A program made the translations under genes and the position numbers. A stretch of DNA of 64,000 nucleotides, taken from positions 62,938,114 through 63,002,113 of the forward strand of contig CM046454.1 in the NCBI GenBank assembly GCA_025506515.1, given 5' to 3'. A model generated the notes under the pieces. That model worked only from the letters and a program-made list of their open reading frames with translations, had not been told where the DNA came from and did not search any database. Shown here piece after piece: positions 33,633 to 45,755 of the stretch (its first letter is position 1; each line of letters opens with the position of its first letter). Origin of the DNA: Flaveria trinervia. Taxonomy: Eukaryota > Streptophyta > Magnoliopsida > Asterales > Asteraceae.

Positions 33633-35057
33633 TTATTGGATAGCATGCTTGTTAGTATCCTTATAAAATTTGTTTTATGGGATTTTATAACCCTTTTAAG
33701 GGCTGAAATGTTCTTGTATGTTGAATCCCCAAGCTTCAAGGTTATATCACACATGCTTGTGATTAAACCTTGAAAGATATGTATAATGATATGTATATTG
33801 TTTGGACTATGTTTGAAACCCGTATTTTCAGTTTATGCCAGCTGAAAATCGTGGGTTTTAATGGGGATTCTTAGTTCTTTTGGATGATATGATGTATGTT
33901 CATGTTGGTGCATAACCTAGCTTAGACCTTGTGTTGTTATGGTTTGGATTGAATGTTTTATTTGATTGTATTCATTCAATGGGTTGTATAAAACTTGTGC
34001 TTTGTTTAAAATGTATTTTGTCTATTTATTCATTGGGATGTAATAATAGATTAGGAGTAATTTGTTTTACTAGAAAATATCTATTAGGATATATGTTTTG
34101 TAAAAGAAGATGCTCGGGAAGGAAGCACAAGAAGAAGACACAAAAGAAGGACTTGAAGCATATGGATGCAAGTTCAAGTGGGAGTCTATGTTGATCTCAT
34201 TTTGTGTTATTTTCAACCCTTAAGAAAGACCAAATGACCACACTTGTGATGGCAAACAAGTGTGGTCACAATAGTAGCTATGGTTATGCATATTATGGAT
34301 GTTTATATTATGCTTGTTTGATTGTGTTTTTATGAATGATTGTATGATATTTGGATATGATTAACAATCTTAATAAAATGATCTTAACAAGCTAATAAAA
34401 AAAATGGTTCTTAATCATTAAGTGTAAATAAATGGTTATCAAAAGGATTAATGATTTTATGATAAAATGGGTTTTATTAAAAGGACCATAGGGTATCTTG
34501 TATTTGAAAGCATGCAAATACAAGTACATAGAGTTTTCTAAACTAGAATTATGGAATCTCTAAACTTTTGACCAACAAGTTTAACACCGTCCTTTTGCAC
34601 AACACTTGAGTCATTTGGAAACTCTTAATGGGATAAATGTCACCTAACCATTTAGAGGGAACTTGTGATTTAAGGTGGGGATACCACATCGGTGGGATAA
34701 AGGTCACCTAACCACTTATGTGGGTAAACTCACACGTGTGTGCAAGTAAGGTAACTGATTTGCAAACCATGTTAAATGGATCACCTAAATATGGTTTCCA
34801 AATGGTGTTGATGGGATTAACATGCCGACTTTACATATGATGTTTAAGTCTATCCCATACCTCTAGAAGTTGCAAATGGTTGCAACCGTCAATCGTTGAC
34901 CACCTTATTAATTTAAATCGTGGGATAAAAGTCACCTAACCACAATTTAAATGTAATGTTGGGTTCTAGATTTTAATATAAAAATAACCTTAAAAGGCTT
35001 TAATTATTAAAATAGCAATATCGAAAATACTAAATAGATTCTTGTTAAATTTTGTAG
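33633..35057 (+). other. Leader of copia E with a three-fold repeated motif
   Basis: No coding sequence recognised. The phrase gggataaaggtcacctaacca occurs with small changes at about 34,630, 34,692 and 34,920. A lysine/arginine-rich frame at 33,931-34,194 is judged a chance ORF. Confidence 0.5.
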
Positions 35058-35925
35058 ATGGCCACCCATAATGACAGTCATGATAACTCATCCGCGTCAC
35101 CCAATCATTACGAGCGATCCTCCAAAAGGAACATCTAAATCATAACAACTTTATTGATTGGTATCTAAATTTAGAATCGTTCTCAAGCAAGAGAGAAGAT
35201 CATATATCTTAGACGACCCTATCCCCGATCAACCTACTGAGGATGACAAGGAGGCCTACAACGATTGGCTGAAGTACACTGAGGACTCCGTCCAAGTGTC
35301 TTGTCTCATGCTAGCGAGCATGACTCCGGATCTCCAAAAGGAGTATGAACATCACGGAGCTTATGACATGATAACCCAACTGAAGGAAACGTTCCAACAG
35401 CAAGCAAGGGTTGAGCGCTTCGAAACGGTTCGAGCACTCCATGCATGTCATATGGACGACAACCAATCTGTTTCATCTTATGTACTTAAGATGAAAAGTC
35501 ATATTGACCGCCTCGAGAGGCTTAATTGTCCCTTCTCGAAGGAATTGGCCACGAATTTGATCCTTAATGGCCTTACCAAGAAGTTCGAGACATTTGTGTT
35601 GAATTACAACATGAATGCATGGGACAAGAGCATGGTGAACTTCACTCAATGCTTAAAACGGCCGAGGCGGCCATGGGTAAAAGGGTTTTACCCGTTCTCA
35701 CCATCAATAAAGGTGGGAACAAGAAAAGGCCTCATCCCGCACCCAAGGCAAAGGTTGCCAAGGGGAAGGGACCCGTATGGGGAAAGGGGAAAGGGGTGGC
35801 AAGGGTGCCACCCAAACCTCAAGAGAAGAAGCAAAAGGTTGCTACCAATGACCCATGCTTCAAGTGTGGGGAGATTGGACATTGGGCAAGAAATGTCCTA
35901 TCCATCTCCAAGAGTTGAAAGCCAA
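35058..35925 (+). pseudogene. gag of copia element E, frameshifted
   Basis: The true start is probably the ATG at 35,058 (MATHNDSHDNSS). A TAA follows at about 35,130 and a one-base loss near 35,170 shifts the frame. The gag core (UBN2-type) is open from 35,158: LDDPIPDQPTEDDKEAYNDW, LKETFQQQARVERFETVRAL, LNGLTKKFETFVLNYNMN. Another shift near 35,620 leads into a Lys/Pro-rich linker and a zinc knuckle CFKCGEIGHWARN (from about 35,855) whose last Cys is lost by a one-base deletion. Role: particle formation and RNA binding. Confidence 0.8.
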
Positions 35926-38155
35926 GAGGGATGCCGAGCAGACCTAGGTACAATATACATGATTCATATTGATCTTAATGTTACATCTTCTAACACATGG
36001 GTATTGGATATCGGATGTAGAACTCATATTTGCAATTTGTTGCAGGGGTTCACAAGAAGTAGGAACTTCAATCAAAAGGATGTTAGTCTCTTCATGGGCA
36101 ATGGAACCAAAATCAAGTTGAAGCTCGTGGGGACTATATCCTAAAACTTCCAAGTGGCTTGGATGTTATTTTGAAGAATGTTTTGTATGCTCCTAGTCTG
36201 ACTAGGAACATATTTCTGTATCCCAATTAAGAATTTATGATTATGTATTATCTTTTGTTGAAAATGATATTCATGTTTCTTTAAATGATATGTTCTATTT
36301 TAAAGCTATACCCCTTAATGGTATTTATGAATTGGTTCATGAAAATACTTTAAATAGTTCATTGTACCAAACTAGCACCAAGAAACTCAAGTTGGATTTG
36401 AGTGATACCTATCTTTGGCATTGTCGTCTTGGTCATATAAACAAGAAACGCATACAAACACTTCAAAAGAATGGTCTTTTAAAAATGAATGAATGTGATT
36501 CATTTGATGTATGTGAATCTTGTTTACAAGGTAAAATGACTAAGGCACCCTTTAGTGGAACTAACGAAAGGGCAAAATATTTATTAGGAATCATACATTC
36601 GGATGTATGTGGTCCTTTTAAGCCGATGACTAGGAATGGTGAAAGATACTTCATTACCTTTACCGACGATTATAGCGCTATGGGTATGTGTACTTATTAA
36701 GGCACAAAGATGAAGCTTTTGAAATGTTCAAAATCTTCAAGAATGAAGTGGAAAATCAACTCAACAAGTCAATTAAAGTTCTCCGTACCGATAGAGGAGG
36801 TGAATACCTAAGTGATGCTTTTCAAGATTATCTTAGGAGTTATGGGATTGTCTCACAACTCACTCCACCTGGAACACCACAACACAATGGTGTGTCTGAG
36901 AGGAGGAATCGAACCTTATTGGATATGGTTCGATCTATGATGGCTAGAAGCACATTACCTCTATCATTTTGGGGTTTCGCTTTGCCTTCCGTGGCCCGTA
37001 TTTTAAATATGGCCCCCACCAAAAAGGTGGAAAGGACACCTTTTGAGATATGGCATGGAAGAGTTCCATCCCTATCATACTTAAGGGTTTGGGGTTGTGA
37101 GGCTTACGTTAAGACTCCCACCCCAAACAAATTGGAAGCCCGATCCACCAAGTGTATCTTTATTGGATATCCTAGAGATTCTATCGGATATTATTTCTAT
37201 GATCCATTGGAACAAAAGGTGTTTGTTGCAGAAAGGGTGAGTTCTTGGAGGCAAAGTTCCTTATGGAAGGAACTAGCAGTAGAACAGTGGATCTTGAGGA
37301 GGATCAAGAACCACAACCTGATGCACGTTTGGTTGAAACTAGCACTCAACATGAGGATGTTGAGGATGATCAAGCGGTTGATCAATACACATAAAACGTT
37401 CGCAGAAGTGGTAGAACTAGTAATCCACCTGAAAGATATGGATTTTTTATGGATGGATGCTATGTGGTAGACTCAGATGAACCAACCACATACCAGAATG
37501 CAGTGTCCAATTTGGATTGTGACAAATGGCTTGAGGCCATGAACGTTGAGATGCAATCCATGTATGACAATCAAGTTTGGGAACTTGTTTTACCACCTCT
37601 TAATTCCAAGGTAGTTGGAAGTAAGTGGGTTTTCAAGAAGAAAACCGATATGAATGGAAACTTGGATACTTATAAAGCTAGACTTGTAGCAAAGGGTTTC
37701 ACTCAAACTCAAAGAGTTGATTATGATGAAACCTTCTCACCTGTTACGATGCTAAAGTCTATAAGGATATTGTTTGCCATAGCTACTCATTATGATTATG
37801 AGATTTGGCAAATGGATGTCAAAACGGCTTTCCTAAATGGATATCTTGAGGAAGATGTCTATATGGTTCAGCCTGAAGGTTTTGTCGATCCAAAACATCC
37901 TAATAAAGTATGCAAGTTAAAGAAATCAATCTATGGATTGAAACAAGCATCAAGAAGCTGCAATCATCGTTTTGATGAGGAGGTAAAGAAATTTGGCTTC
38001 ATTAAAAACGCTAATGAGGCTTGTGTGTATAAGAAGGCTAGTGGGAGCACAATAACTTTCCTAGTATTGTATGTTGATGACATACTACTATTTGGAAATG
38101 ACATTCCAACCTTGGAAGGTGTAAAAACCTGGCTTGGAAGTTGTTTTTCCACCAA
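35926..38155 (+). pseudogene. pol of copia element E, truncated in RT
   Basis: Protease with WVLDIGCRTHICN (about 35,998), where the usual Ser/Thr after the catalytic Asp is Ile. GAG-pre-integrase finger with LWHCRLGHINKKR and CESCLQGKM (36,410-36,540). Integrase with HSDVCGP, LRTDRGGEY and ERRNRTLLD, so all three acidic residues are present (36,595-36,920). RT from 37,449 with YKARLVAKGFTQ, MDVKTAFLNGYLEEDVYM, YGLKQASRS and an intact YVDD (about 38,068). Breaks: near 36,160, 36,230 and 36,690, and a Ser-rich swap near 37,240-37,450. The RT frame ends at the junction at about 38,155, so connection and RNase H are missing. Confidence 0.85.
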
Positions 38156-38996
38156 CCTAAAAGTGCTCGGCGGGCGGCAATCATATGCCTACGAATATCC
38201 GCCGGCAGCCCCTGGATGTATCTCTTAATCTTTCGTGACAGTGGGGTCACTTGATCGGGCACCAGCCACGCCATTTCATTAAATTTTGTGGTGTAATGTG
38301 GTGTGTCATCATTCCCGCCTCCAGTTGCAGGAACTCTCTTTCTACCTTATCCATCTCTCTGTGGGGATAGAATTCCTCAATCACTAACTTCTTCAGTTCA
38401 GGCCATCTCATTCTCCCAATGGCCCTGCTACCCTCGGCTTGGACAATATTGTCCCACCACCACAAAGTCGAGTCCACAAAAGAGTGGGTAGCAAATTTCA
38501 CTTCTGATCTTCACGGCACTCACTGATATCAAGAACAGCCTCCATTTCCCTCACCCACCGGTGAGCAGCAGCAGCAGTGCCGTTTCCATCGAAAGTAGGG
38601 GCTTGCATCTCATAAACGCTCCGTAGTTACAGCCTCGTGCCGCCTCCGGCGCAGGCTCTTCTTCCTCCTTTTCATCATCAGAGAGAACCATTTCCGGCTC
38701 CGGTTGCTCTCGTTCTCTTGAGGAGATGTTCCTCTCCTTTCTATCCCCTTCCCGTACGGCCTTGATAACCTCAGTCACTACAGACGGTAAGATTGTCTGC
38801 ATGACCTGATGAACTTCTTTCACAACAGCCTCCTTTACTGAGGCTCTCAGATTGGCGCTCTCATCGCCACCCTCAGTATGAGGGGTCTCTGGTTCTTCAT
38901 GAACCACTTTCTAGACTATGGGTCTCCCTCTCTTGGGTCGCGGAGCAACACGTGACCTCCACCACGAGACGCTTTCGAAGATCTACCGCCAGCCAT
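38156..38996 (-). pseudogene. gag of gypsy element G3, N-terminal part
   Basis: Start at the ATG at 38,996, as in G1 and G2. N-terminal part 38,551-38,907 with EVHQVMQTILPSVVTEVIKAV and an acidic stretch EEEEPAPEAA. The capsid-like core at 38,247-38,501 shows FVDSTLWWWDNIVQ and EFYPHREMDKVEREF; WCPIK then leads, by a frame change, to MAWLVPDQVTPLSRKIKRY (38,038-38,274). The protein ends at the junction with copia E before the zinc knuckles. At least three frames. Confidence 0.8.
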
Positions 38997-39335
38997 CCTC
39001 TAAACACACACTATAAGTTTCAAACACTAATGCGGTCATTCAAGGTACTAGCTCAGTTTATGTCAAGTATAGTAAGTCCCTAATTACAGTGGCCAGTTAT
39101 GATTAGCCACTTACTTTATTCTTCATACCCCAAACATTTCCTATCCTGACCTAATCCGTATCTAAATCTACTAGGAGCACATAAATCAAATAGCATGCAC
39201 ACATAATACCGGTTAACATTAAGAAAAGACATACCTGATGGCACGTAGCTACTCGGGATGACATCCCTCCATTTGTCCCATTTTCAGTTTAAGTTTAGGT
39301 TTTAGAAGTTTATTTAACCCAATTCTCTTAAACTT

Positions 39336-39352
39336 TGGCTCTGATACCAACT
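39336..39352 (-). other. Primer-binding site of G3
   Basis: Minus strand AGTTGGTATCAGAGCC next to the LTR end. Confidence 0.85.
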
Positions 39353-39745
39353 TGTAAGGCCCCGTTCCCGGAAACCTCACAGTTGGTCAATCACAATAGT
39401 TAAAACATTAAACATTATAATTATACAAACTTAAGCAACAGAAATAATTTATCAAAAACCATTCATTTCATTTAAACTACTGTTGTTGAGCAATAAACCA
39501 TCGTTTAACTGATTACAAAAGAATTCTTTTACTGCATTACAAAACAACAGCAACATAAAATACGAATGGATGTCAGCCTTTCCCTGCCGAGTAGCTTCAC
39601 CCTCATGCCATCCTCAGCAATAATTACCTGCCAACTGAGAATGTATAAAAGTCAGCGTTGCTCAATGAGTTCTAGTTTTAAAAATAATAAAATACTTTCT
39701 GTATGTTGTATATGAAAATACTCTTTCTATGAAATACAACTCTTT
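39353..39745 (-). repeat. 5' LTR of G3, interrupted by copia C
   Basis: Starts (plus) TGTAAGGCCCCG and matches the solo LTR end in inverse sense for ~390 bp. It is cut at 39,746 by the copia C LTR; the rest should lie right of C, beyond the window. Confidence 0.8.
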
Positions 39746-40546
39746 TGCAGGATCATTGAAGGGTGCAAGTTACAACACAACACACAAAGAGGAGATTAAC
39801 TAAACTTTAATCAAATAGTAAACTGGATTAACCAAGTTAAGATGCTAAGAACACAAGTAATGAAAGAAAGACAGAACACAAAGAACACAAGTGTATGGTT
39901 TCCAAGAATGTAGTATATTGCTTTCTCTATGTTCTATTACAAGTATTACAAAGCATATTCGAAAGATACAAGAACATGAGATACTTATACTACATCCTAC
40001 ATCCAGCTATACTTTGAAAGCCAGCTGGATACAATTGACTAGACACAAACAAAATCAATTGTAGAGTCAAAAGGCAGATTACCTTTTGACCTATGACTAT
40101 GACATGCCATAGCTCATATCCTTATCTATTACAAAAAGGATAAAGTACATACAGTAGAAAGTTACAGACTCAAGACCTCAATGTACAGTTACTAAAAGCA
40201 TGGACCTTTTCACCAACTCATGTAAGTTGGTGACTTGCAGAGATGCAGCGGAAAAGTGTCCAGCTTTATGGAACAGTACATCAGATAAAGCATGTTACTA
40301 AAAGTCTTCAGAAGAAATCTGTCTTCATGAACTTGAAGCTTCGGAAGACTTTGTCTCTGAGGCTTCGGAAGACTTCATGTTTGGCTTCGGAAGATATTGG
40401 TCTTGGCTTCGGAAGATTTCACACTTAGAGTATTTTTTTTGTTTCATGTGTGAAACTTCCTAAGCTTCTTCTTTAATATACTTGTGTAGCATGCAGGATG
40501 GACTTAAGATGTTTAGGTTGTATGAGCCTCTTCATTAATCTCTACA
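39746..40546 (-). repeat. 3' LTR of copia C (~801 bp)
   Basis: Minus sense starts TGTAGAGATT directly after the PPT and ends ...GATCCTGCA. A cluster of the palindromic 9-mer cttcggaag lies at about 40,335-40,425. A TATAAG site occurs at about 39,984-39,989 (minus). No genes. Confidence 0.7.
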
Positions 40547-40558
40547 AACTCCCCCTAG
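40547..40558 (-). other. Polypurine tract of copia C
   Basis: Minus strand ..AGGGGGAGTT directly before LTR start TGTAGAG; primes plus-strand DNA synthesis. Confidence 0.75.
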
Positions 40559-40631
40559 GCTGATGCTACCTAAACACTTAATAGACTTTAGATGTCAATA
40601 GTCCTCATTAGGATGATCACCAATCCTTTCT

Positions 40632-43600
40632 TCATAAGTGTCTTCTCATATCAAAGAGGTCATGTAGAGGCAATTGAAACATATCTTGCCATGTGTAAAT
40701 GTCTTCAGTGCCTTGATCTCTAATGAGATGCCATCTTTCTGGATTTATGGTGTATGTCCAAGACAAGATGGGTCTTCCTGATGCTAGAGGAGCTGTTTGA
40801 ATTGGAGTTGATGTAGCATCCTCTGGCTGCACAATCTCAAGATGTTCTGACTCATCCTGGAATTTAGAAGAGGGTGCAGTCTTCTTCTTTTTGGCTTTGG
40901 TTTAGAAGCCATCCTCTTCTTTCTTTTAACAGATTTTAACTGAGAAGACTGGCCTGCAGCACCCGATTGATCTTCACTATCTTTCGCAGTTGGGACTTCC
41001 TCTCTCTCAAGCTCAGACGGAGAGGGAGGTTGACCCTGCTGTGGATCCGAAGATGAAGCTTGCTGAGTTTCAGCAGGAAGTCCATGTTGTGTTGTCTCTG
41101 GTTGTTCAACCTTAACCTCCACTTCAGGTGGGGCTTGACTTGGAGTGGAGTGTAAGTTAATAAGCTCTCCACTTTTGATCTTTTACTTGATCACCCTAAT
41201 ATGCTCATCCATAGTGGATAGAGACATAGGGCCAAGCCTCCTTCCGGAGAATCCATATAGCTTCAAGAAGCTCATCATCCTCTGCCTATCAGCAGACTTC
41301 TTCATGCTCTTTTGGATAATGGCTCTTGATTTTGTAGCTTCTTCCTTTAGTTTCTTCTTAGTTGTCTTTCTATCCTTGATTATCTCCAGTTCAAGCTATT
41401 TTAAGTACTCAAACTCAACATAATCATAGGACAAGGGAAGGAGTGCATCTGCTTGATAGAAGCCTATGGCACTTAGGTAGTTGATCATCTTGATCCTTCT
41501 TCTTCTTTGTCTACTTGAGGTTCTTGTTGAACCACATCTTCTTGTGCAAGACTTTCCTGAACTGGGGAGAGGGTAGGCATATCCTTGTACAGTCTTTTTC
41601 TTCTTTTCTCTTCTTTGACTTGCACTAGGAGTTTTGCATCTTCTGCCTCCTTCTTCTCCCTTGACCATTCTAGGTCAACTAGTTCATCCAAATCATCTAA
41701 GGGGAGAGAAATGACATTGTCTATTTCATAGTTCCTAGTCTGCAAATAGTTTATCCTGACTGCCTTTAACTCATCATTCTGAGTATCTGGTCTGGGGACA
41801 GCCCTGATAGCAGACTCCATGAGTCTTGAAGACTCAGTAGAGGAACTTTCTTCCCTTAGCCTCCTTTTCCTCTCTCTCTCCTCCTCCTCAATCTCCTCAG
41901 TTGTCATTTTTCTTTTCCCTTAGTCACTCACAGACCTTTGTGACTCAGGGTGGAGAGAGCTTTGGCCTTCATTGCTTGTTGTAGCATCTGAGCTCAAGTT
42001 AGAGAGAGGTTGAGAAGCACCTTCACCAGCAGGTGTCTCAGAAGGAAAGTGGAACTCTGCAGCAGTTGATGAGGATGAGACAGGGCTCTCAGGTTCTGTC
42101 ATTGGGCCTTCAGTCAAGGTTTCCCCTATGAAGCTAATCTTAGGGTCTGCCTCAACATCCAGTTGACCGATGGCATTGCCTGATTGCCTGGGTCTCATTC
42201 TTAAGCTGAACTCTGCAGTGATCCTGCCTTGGATTCTTTTAGCCAGTCTCTCAGCTTCTCTTGATTGGCTTGGGTTGACAAGTAATTGAAGACTTCTTGT
42301 TGTCCTTGAACTCTTATGATGATTAGGGCTTTCCTGATGTTGTCATACCTCCACCCAATGATGTGATTGGAAGATGGTGAAGGTGACATAACCCTTGGTA
42401 TCCCATCCTCAAATAGAATTTGTATGAAGGAGTCTGTGTAGTCCACATCAATGTGAACTTGAGGAGGTTGCTAAGAATGCAGAATTGCAAGTGAGGATGG
42501 TGAATCCTCAGTGTCCATTCTCTCTGAAGAACTCCCAGGTTCTATGGCTGTAATGACTTTCTCCCCCTTTTTGGTAGCATCACCCACTTGCATAGGTGAG
42601 CTGGAGGATAGGTCAATCACATCCACAGGTTCTTGTGTTCCTGATTGAGCTCTTCTTAAGAGTCTCCCAGCTAGTTTTTCCTTAAGATATGAAATCTCAA
42701 GTTGCTGATCATTGATCCTGTTGTGTAAGGTAGTCACCTGAGATTCAAGGTGACTGACCTTTGAGACTAAGTAAGTGCATGTTTTAGATAGTTTTTGCAC
42801 CAGTAGTCTCAGATTCCCCTCATCTTCATCAGAAGACTCATTGGGAGATGAGATAATTGGACCAAAGTCCTCTTTCTGACCACCAGCTTGAGGTTCTTGG
42901 CTGATGGTTTTCCTTTTCTCACTAGCAATCTCAGTTGAGATGTCAGTGGGTTGAGTTGCCATGGTTGGGGTCTTAATGATGTAATCATCTTTAGAAGTGA
43001 GACCCTCTTCCATATGGACATCCTGAACAGGTTCAGGAGTGTCCACCTTAGTTGTAGGTGACTGATGTGGGATAGATGTAGGAGACTCGAGAGTATTCAT
43101 CTCTCTTTAAGTAGGGGAAAAGAAGAGAGACTCATTATACTCACTGAAACCTAGATCTTCATCAGTATAGAAGTCAAGGTTGGGAATTGGTTGGTTGTGA
43201 TCTATAGGCTGGGGATGGTAACTGTCCCCTGAAGGTTGATCACTTGAGTGTTGAGACTCAGAGTGATGGCTTAAGGTAGTTGGGCTAATGAGCTCATCAG
43301 GCTGAGCATGAGGAACCTCAGCACTGATTCTTGAAGAGATGGGAGTGGTCTGCTCCTCAGGAGAAGTGGAGCTCCAGTGTCCGCTTCTTGCTTTATGGGT
43401 GAGTATATACGGTCCTCCACAGACTGAATAGCCTGAGCAGGGGTTCGTTTGGATTTTATTTGGTAAGTGATGGTGATTTGAGGCTGTGTGGGTGATTAGG
43501 AGATAGCAGGTGTGGGCCCAACACTAGCTTGTGCTGCTAGGTTGTGACCTTGAGCAATGAGCTCTAACATTTTTGGGACTAGGGCTGTTTCTACCCCAGA

Positions 43601-44335
43601 GAATCCAATAGTGGGCTTTCTCAGAATTTTAAAGATGTCAGGCTTCATCTGTCCCAATTTGAGAATGTTACCTGTTTCCCTCAACTGTGAGCCCAGTTCA
43701 CAGTTAAGAATGTACTGGACATATCTAGGAAACATGTAATAGTCTAAGGAGTCTAAATTAGCAAGTAAATTTGTATAAACAAACTGAGAATACCTGAATT
43801 TGACCCCTTGAACCATTCCATGGATTATGAAGGAGAGATTCTCAGGAATCTGGTCCCATCCACCATGCTTGTTTGATAAGCTGTGGATGACCACATGGAG
43901 CAGGAATCTCCATTGGGATGAGACCTTCCCTTTCCTAAAGGTCTTTACAGAGAAATCTCCCTCATATCCCATCTGCTCAAAGGAAAGATTGACAGCTTTC
44001 TTTAGGAAAAACACCTCACCTTCTTCATCATCCAACTGAAGATGCCTATTGATGATGGCCAGAGTGATGAAGATTGTTCTCCCATGCACTGTGGCAGACA
44101 GTGCCTTCTCCCCGTCCATAATGACCTCTTGGCAGGTCTTCCAGAATTCAAGCAATTGATCCTCATAGAGTGGAGGATCAACGGTTAGGGAGGTGGAATA
44201 GTTAGACAGAGATAAGAAAGGGCAAACCTCTGAGAAATGAGGATCTTTCTTAGAGCTTAACAAAGCAACCTGATTGTGTTGTCTGTGTAGTTGCATGGTA
44301 AAGTTAGGATCATTTCTGTGAGCAAGGTTGGCCAT
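40632..44335 (-). pseudogene. ORF3 (env-position protein) of copia C, best N-terminus in the window
   Basis: Start at the ATG at 44,335; the first 279 codons are open. The N-terminal globular part includes YEDQLLEFWKTCQEV, MGYEGDFSVKTF, SSQWRFLLHVVIHSL and YYMFPRYVQYIL, shared in reduced form with the ORF3 of A and B. The frame then shifts at 43,496 and the protein continues in pieces: a Ser/Thr/Pro-rich linker, a predicted coiled coil (42,640-42,790; LVSKVSHLESQVTTLHNRI), a domain at 42,201-42,446 and a Glu/Lys/Arg-rich segment (41,485-41,907), ending at the stop at 40,632. From memory, database relatives in Asteraceae carry automatic labels such as longin-like; I cannot confirm. No membrane segment seen. 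Confidence 0.65.
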
Positions 44336-44738
44336 TTTGAGGTAGCTTAAGGATGAAGAAAGAAGAGAGAAAGAAATTTCAGAGAGAAATTTAGGATTTT
44401 AGGTTTGGAGGAAGAACAGATGATAGAAAGAGGGGGAAACCGTTGGGTTTATATGTGAGAAGGATTTCAGATAAAGTTTAATGAAGAGGATAAACTTTGA
44501 AATCCGGATGTTAGTCCACCTCTGAAAAAGTAGTTTACTTTTGCTCAAAAAGTAGTTTTCTTGGAAGTCAAAAAGCTTCCGAAGGTTAATTATCTTGGAA
44601 GTTTTAATTAAAAAGCTTTTGAAGCTAAAATGATTTTGGAAGAATTTCCAGAGAGTTTTGAGAATTTTGTTTCGCAAGAGAAATTAAAACTTGAGTGCTT
44701 TGTGTATAAAACAACAAAGCTTCCGAGAGTTAATTTTG
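44336..44738 (-). other. Upstream region of ORF3 in element C
   Basis: Non-coding. Carries cttccgaag / cttccgagag motifs at about 44,576 and 44,720 and ttggaagt variants between, then a TATAAA box. It resembles in order the U3 of the element's own LTR. Confidence 0.55.
44448..44453 (-). promoter_or_regulatory. TATA-like box upstream of ORF3 in C
   Basis: Minus strand CATATAAACC, 113 nt before the ORF3 ATG and downstream of the cttccgaag motifs. A promoter role is inferred. Confidence 0.4.
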
Positions 44739-45525
44739 TGTTGGACCAAAAGAACAATGAGCCTGATCAGAAAAACCTCTAAGTCCCACAGACATTGCAA
44801 CTGCTGAAGAAGATCACAACAGCTGAAGACATCAGCTGATTACGATGTCTGAAGACAAAGTCTGAAGACAAGATCTGAAGACTTCTACTGAAGACAAAGT
44901 CTGAAAGCAAAGACTGAAGATAAAGTCTGAAAGAAAAGTACTGAAGACAAAGTCTGAAAGTAAAGTACTGAAGACAAAGTCTGAAGCTATCAGCTGAAGA
45001 CAAAGTCTAAAAGTAAAAGTCTGAAGAACAAAGACTGAAGACAAAGACTGAAGACCAAAGTGATCAGTAGTTGTCACAACAGCTGAAGTTATTAACTTCA
45101 GTAGTTGTGATGATTTCCTTTCAGTACTTGTAATTTACTTTTCAGTAGTTATAGTTTCAGTAGTTGTGGTTCAGTAGTTTTATGTTTTTGTACTTAGCAT
45201 TCTCTGATATGTAATCAGTAGTTGAGAACATTCTCAGTAGTTTGCATAGTTTCAGTAGTTTGTATAATTCTGTTAGATGTCACTATCAAGTGACATCAGC
45301 AGACATCACATTCCCTATATAAGGAATGTTGACCTAGTTGTAATGTGTGACATTCAGCCACCACGAAAGCATATGAATGAAATATTTCTTTTGCAGAATT
45401 ATCTCTCTATAACCGTTTACTCTTACATTGAATATCAATTGTGTTCTTGCTAATTGTCTAATTCATTGTTCGAATTCCGCTGCGATCTACTCTAATTAAT
45501 CAAACATAGATCTCGGATCCTAACA
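44739..45525 (+). repeat. 5' LTR of copia D (787 bp)
   Basis: Starts TGTTGGACCAAAAG, the same start as the B LTR, and ends ...GATCCTAACA before the PBS. U3 (44,830-45,110) is made of tctgaagacaaag repeats and a 16-bp imperfect hairpin at 45,075-45,109. No genes; peptide repeats read from it are artefacts. Confidence 0.85.
45316..45322 (+). promoter_or_regulatory. TATA box of the D LTR inside an inverted repeat
   Basis: TATATAA inside cattcc-ctatataa-ggaatg (45,309-45,328), downstream of the motif array and about 200 nt before the LTR end. Confidence 0.6.
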
Positions 45526-45527
45526 AA

Positions 45528-45542
45528 TGGTATCAGAGCTGG
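45528..45542 (+). other. Primer-binding site of D
   Basis: TGGTATCAGAGCTGG, two bases after the LTR end. A leader without genes follows to 45,755. Confidence 0.9.
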
Positions 45543-45755
45543 TTAATCATTGATCGATCTAACAACTGATCATTGAAACTGCTATTTCAATATCTAAGTT
45601 TGATTGAATTAGCATATTTGCAAGAATTGGTTATAGATCATTGAATTTCTGCTGCTTTCGGTTATTTGATTTGAGTTTTCTCTTGGTTCATATTGAGTTT
45701 GTTGTGTTTTGCACTAAATCAGTTAAAACTTAATTGAATTTGGTTGAATCTGAGA

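Larger units (their letters stand above)
32663..38155 (+). mobile_element. Ty1/copia element E, 3' end lost
   Basis: Probable 5' LTR, a variant PBS, a 1.4-kb leader, gag, protease, integrase and RT in copia order. It stops inside RT at about 38,155, where antisense gypsy gag begins. No RNase H or 3' LTR remains. Different family from A-D: no ORF3 visible, single zinc knuckle, PBS with an internal insertion. Confidence 0.8.
38156..39745 (-). mobile_element. Ty3/gypsy element G3: gag, PBS and part of the 5' LTR
   Basis: Minus strand. The left edge is inside gag, joined to copia E; the right edge is inside the LTR, where copia C (39,746) is inserted. Same family as G1 and G2. Confidence 0.8.
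39746..44738 (-). mobile_element. Sirevirus-like copia element C: 3' LTR and ORF3
   Basis: Minus strand: 3' LTR (39,746-40,546), PPT, ORF3 (40,632-44,335) and part of the pol-ORF3 spacer. It is interrupted at 44,739 by the 5' LTR of element D; its pol should lie beyond the window. Confidence 0.75.

Noticed and set aside
33931..34194. Lys/Arg-tailed 87-codon ORF in the E leader
   Set aside because: No recognisable domain, placed in the untranslated leader, composition typical of chance frames in AT-rich DNA.
44779..45077. Repetitive peptide ORFs (DFVFS repeats) as a gene
   Set aside because: They come from the motif array in the U3 of the D LTR; the same happens at 49,085-49,339 and 60,645-60,872.
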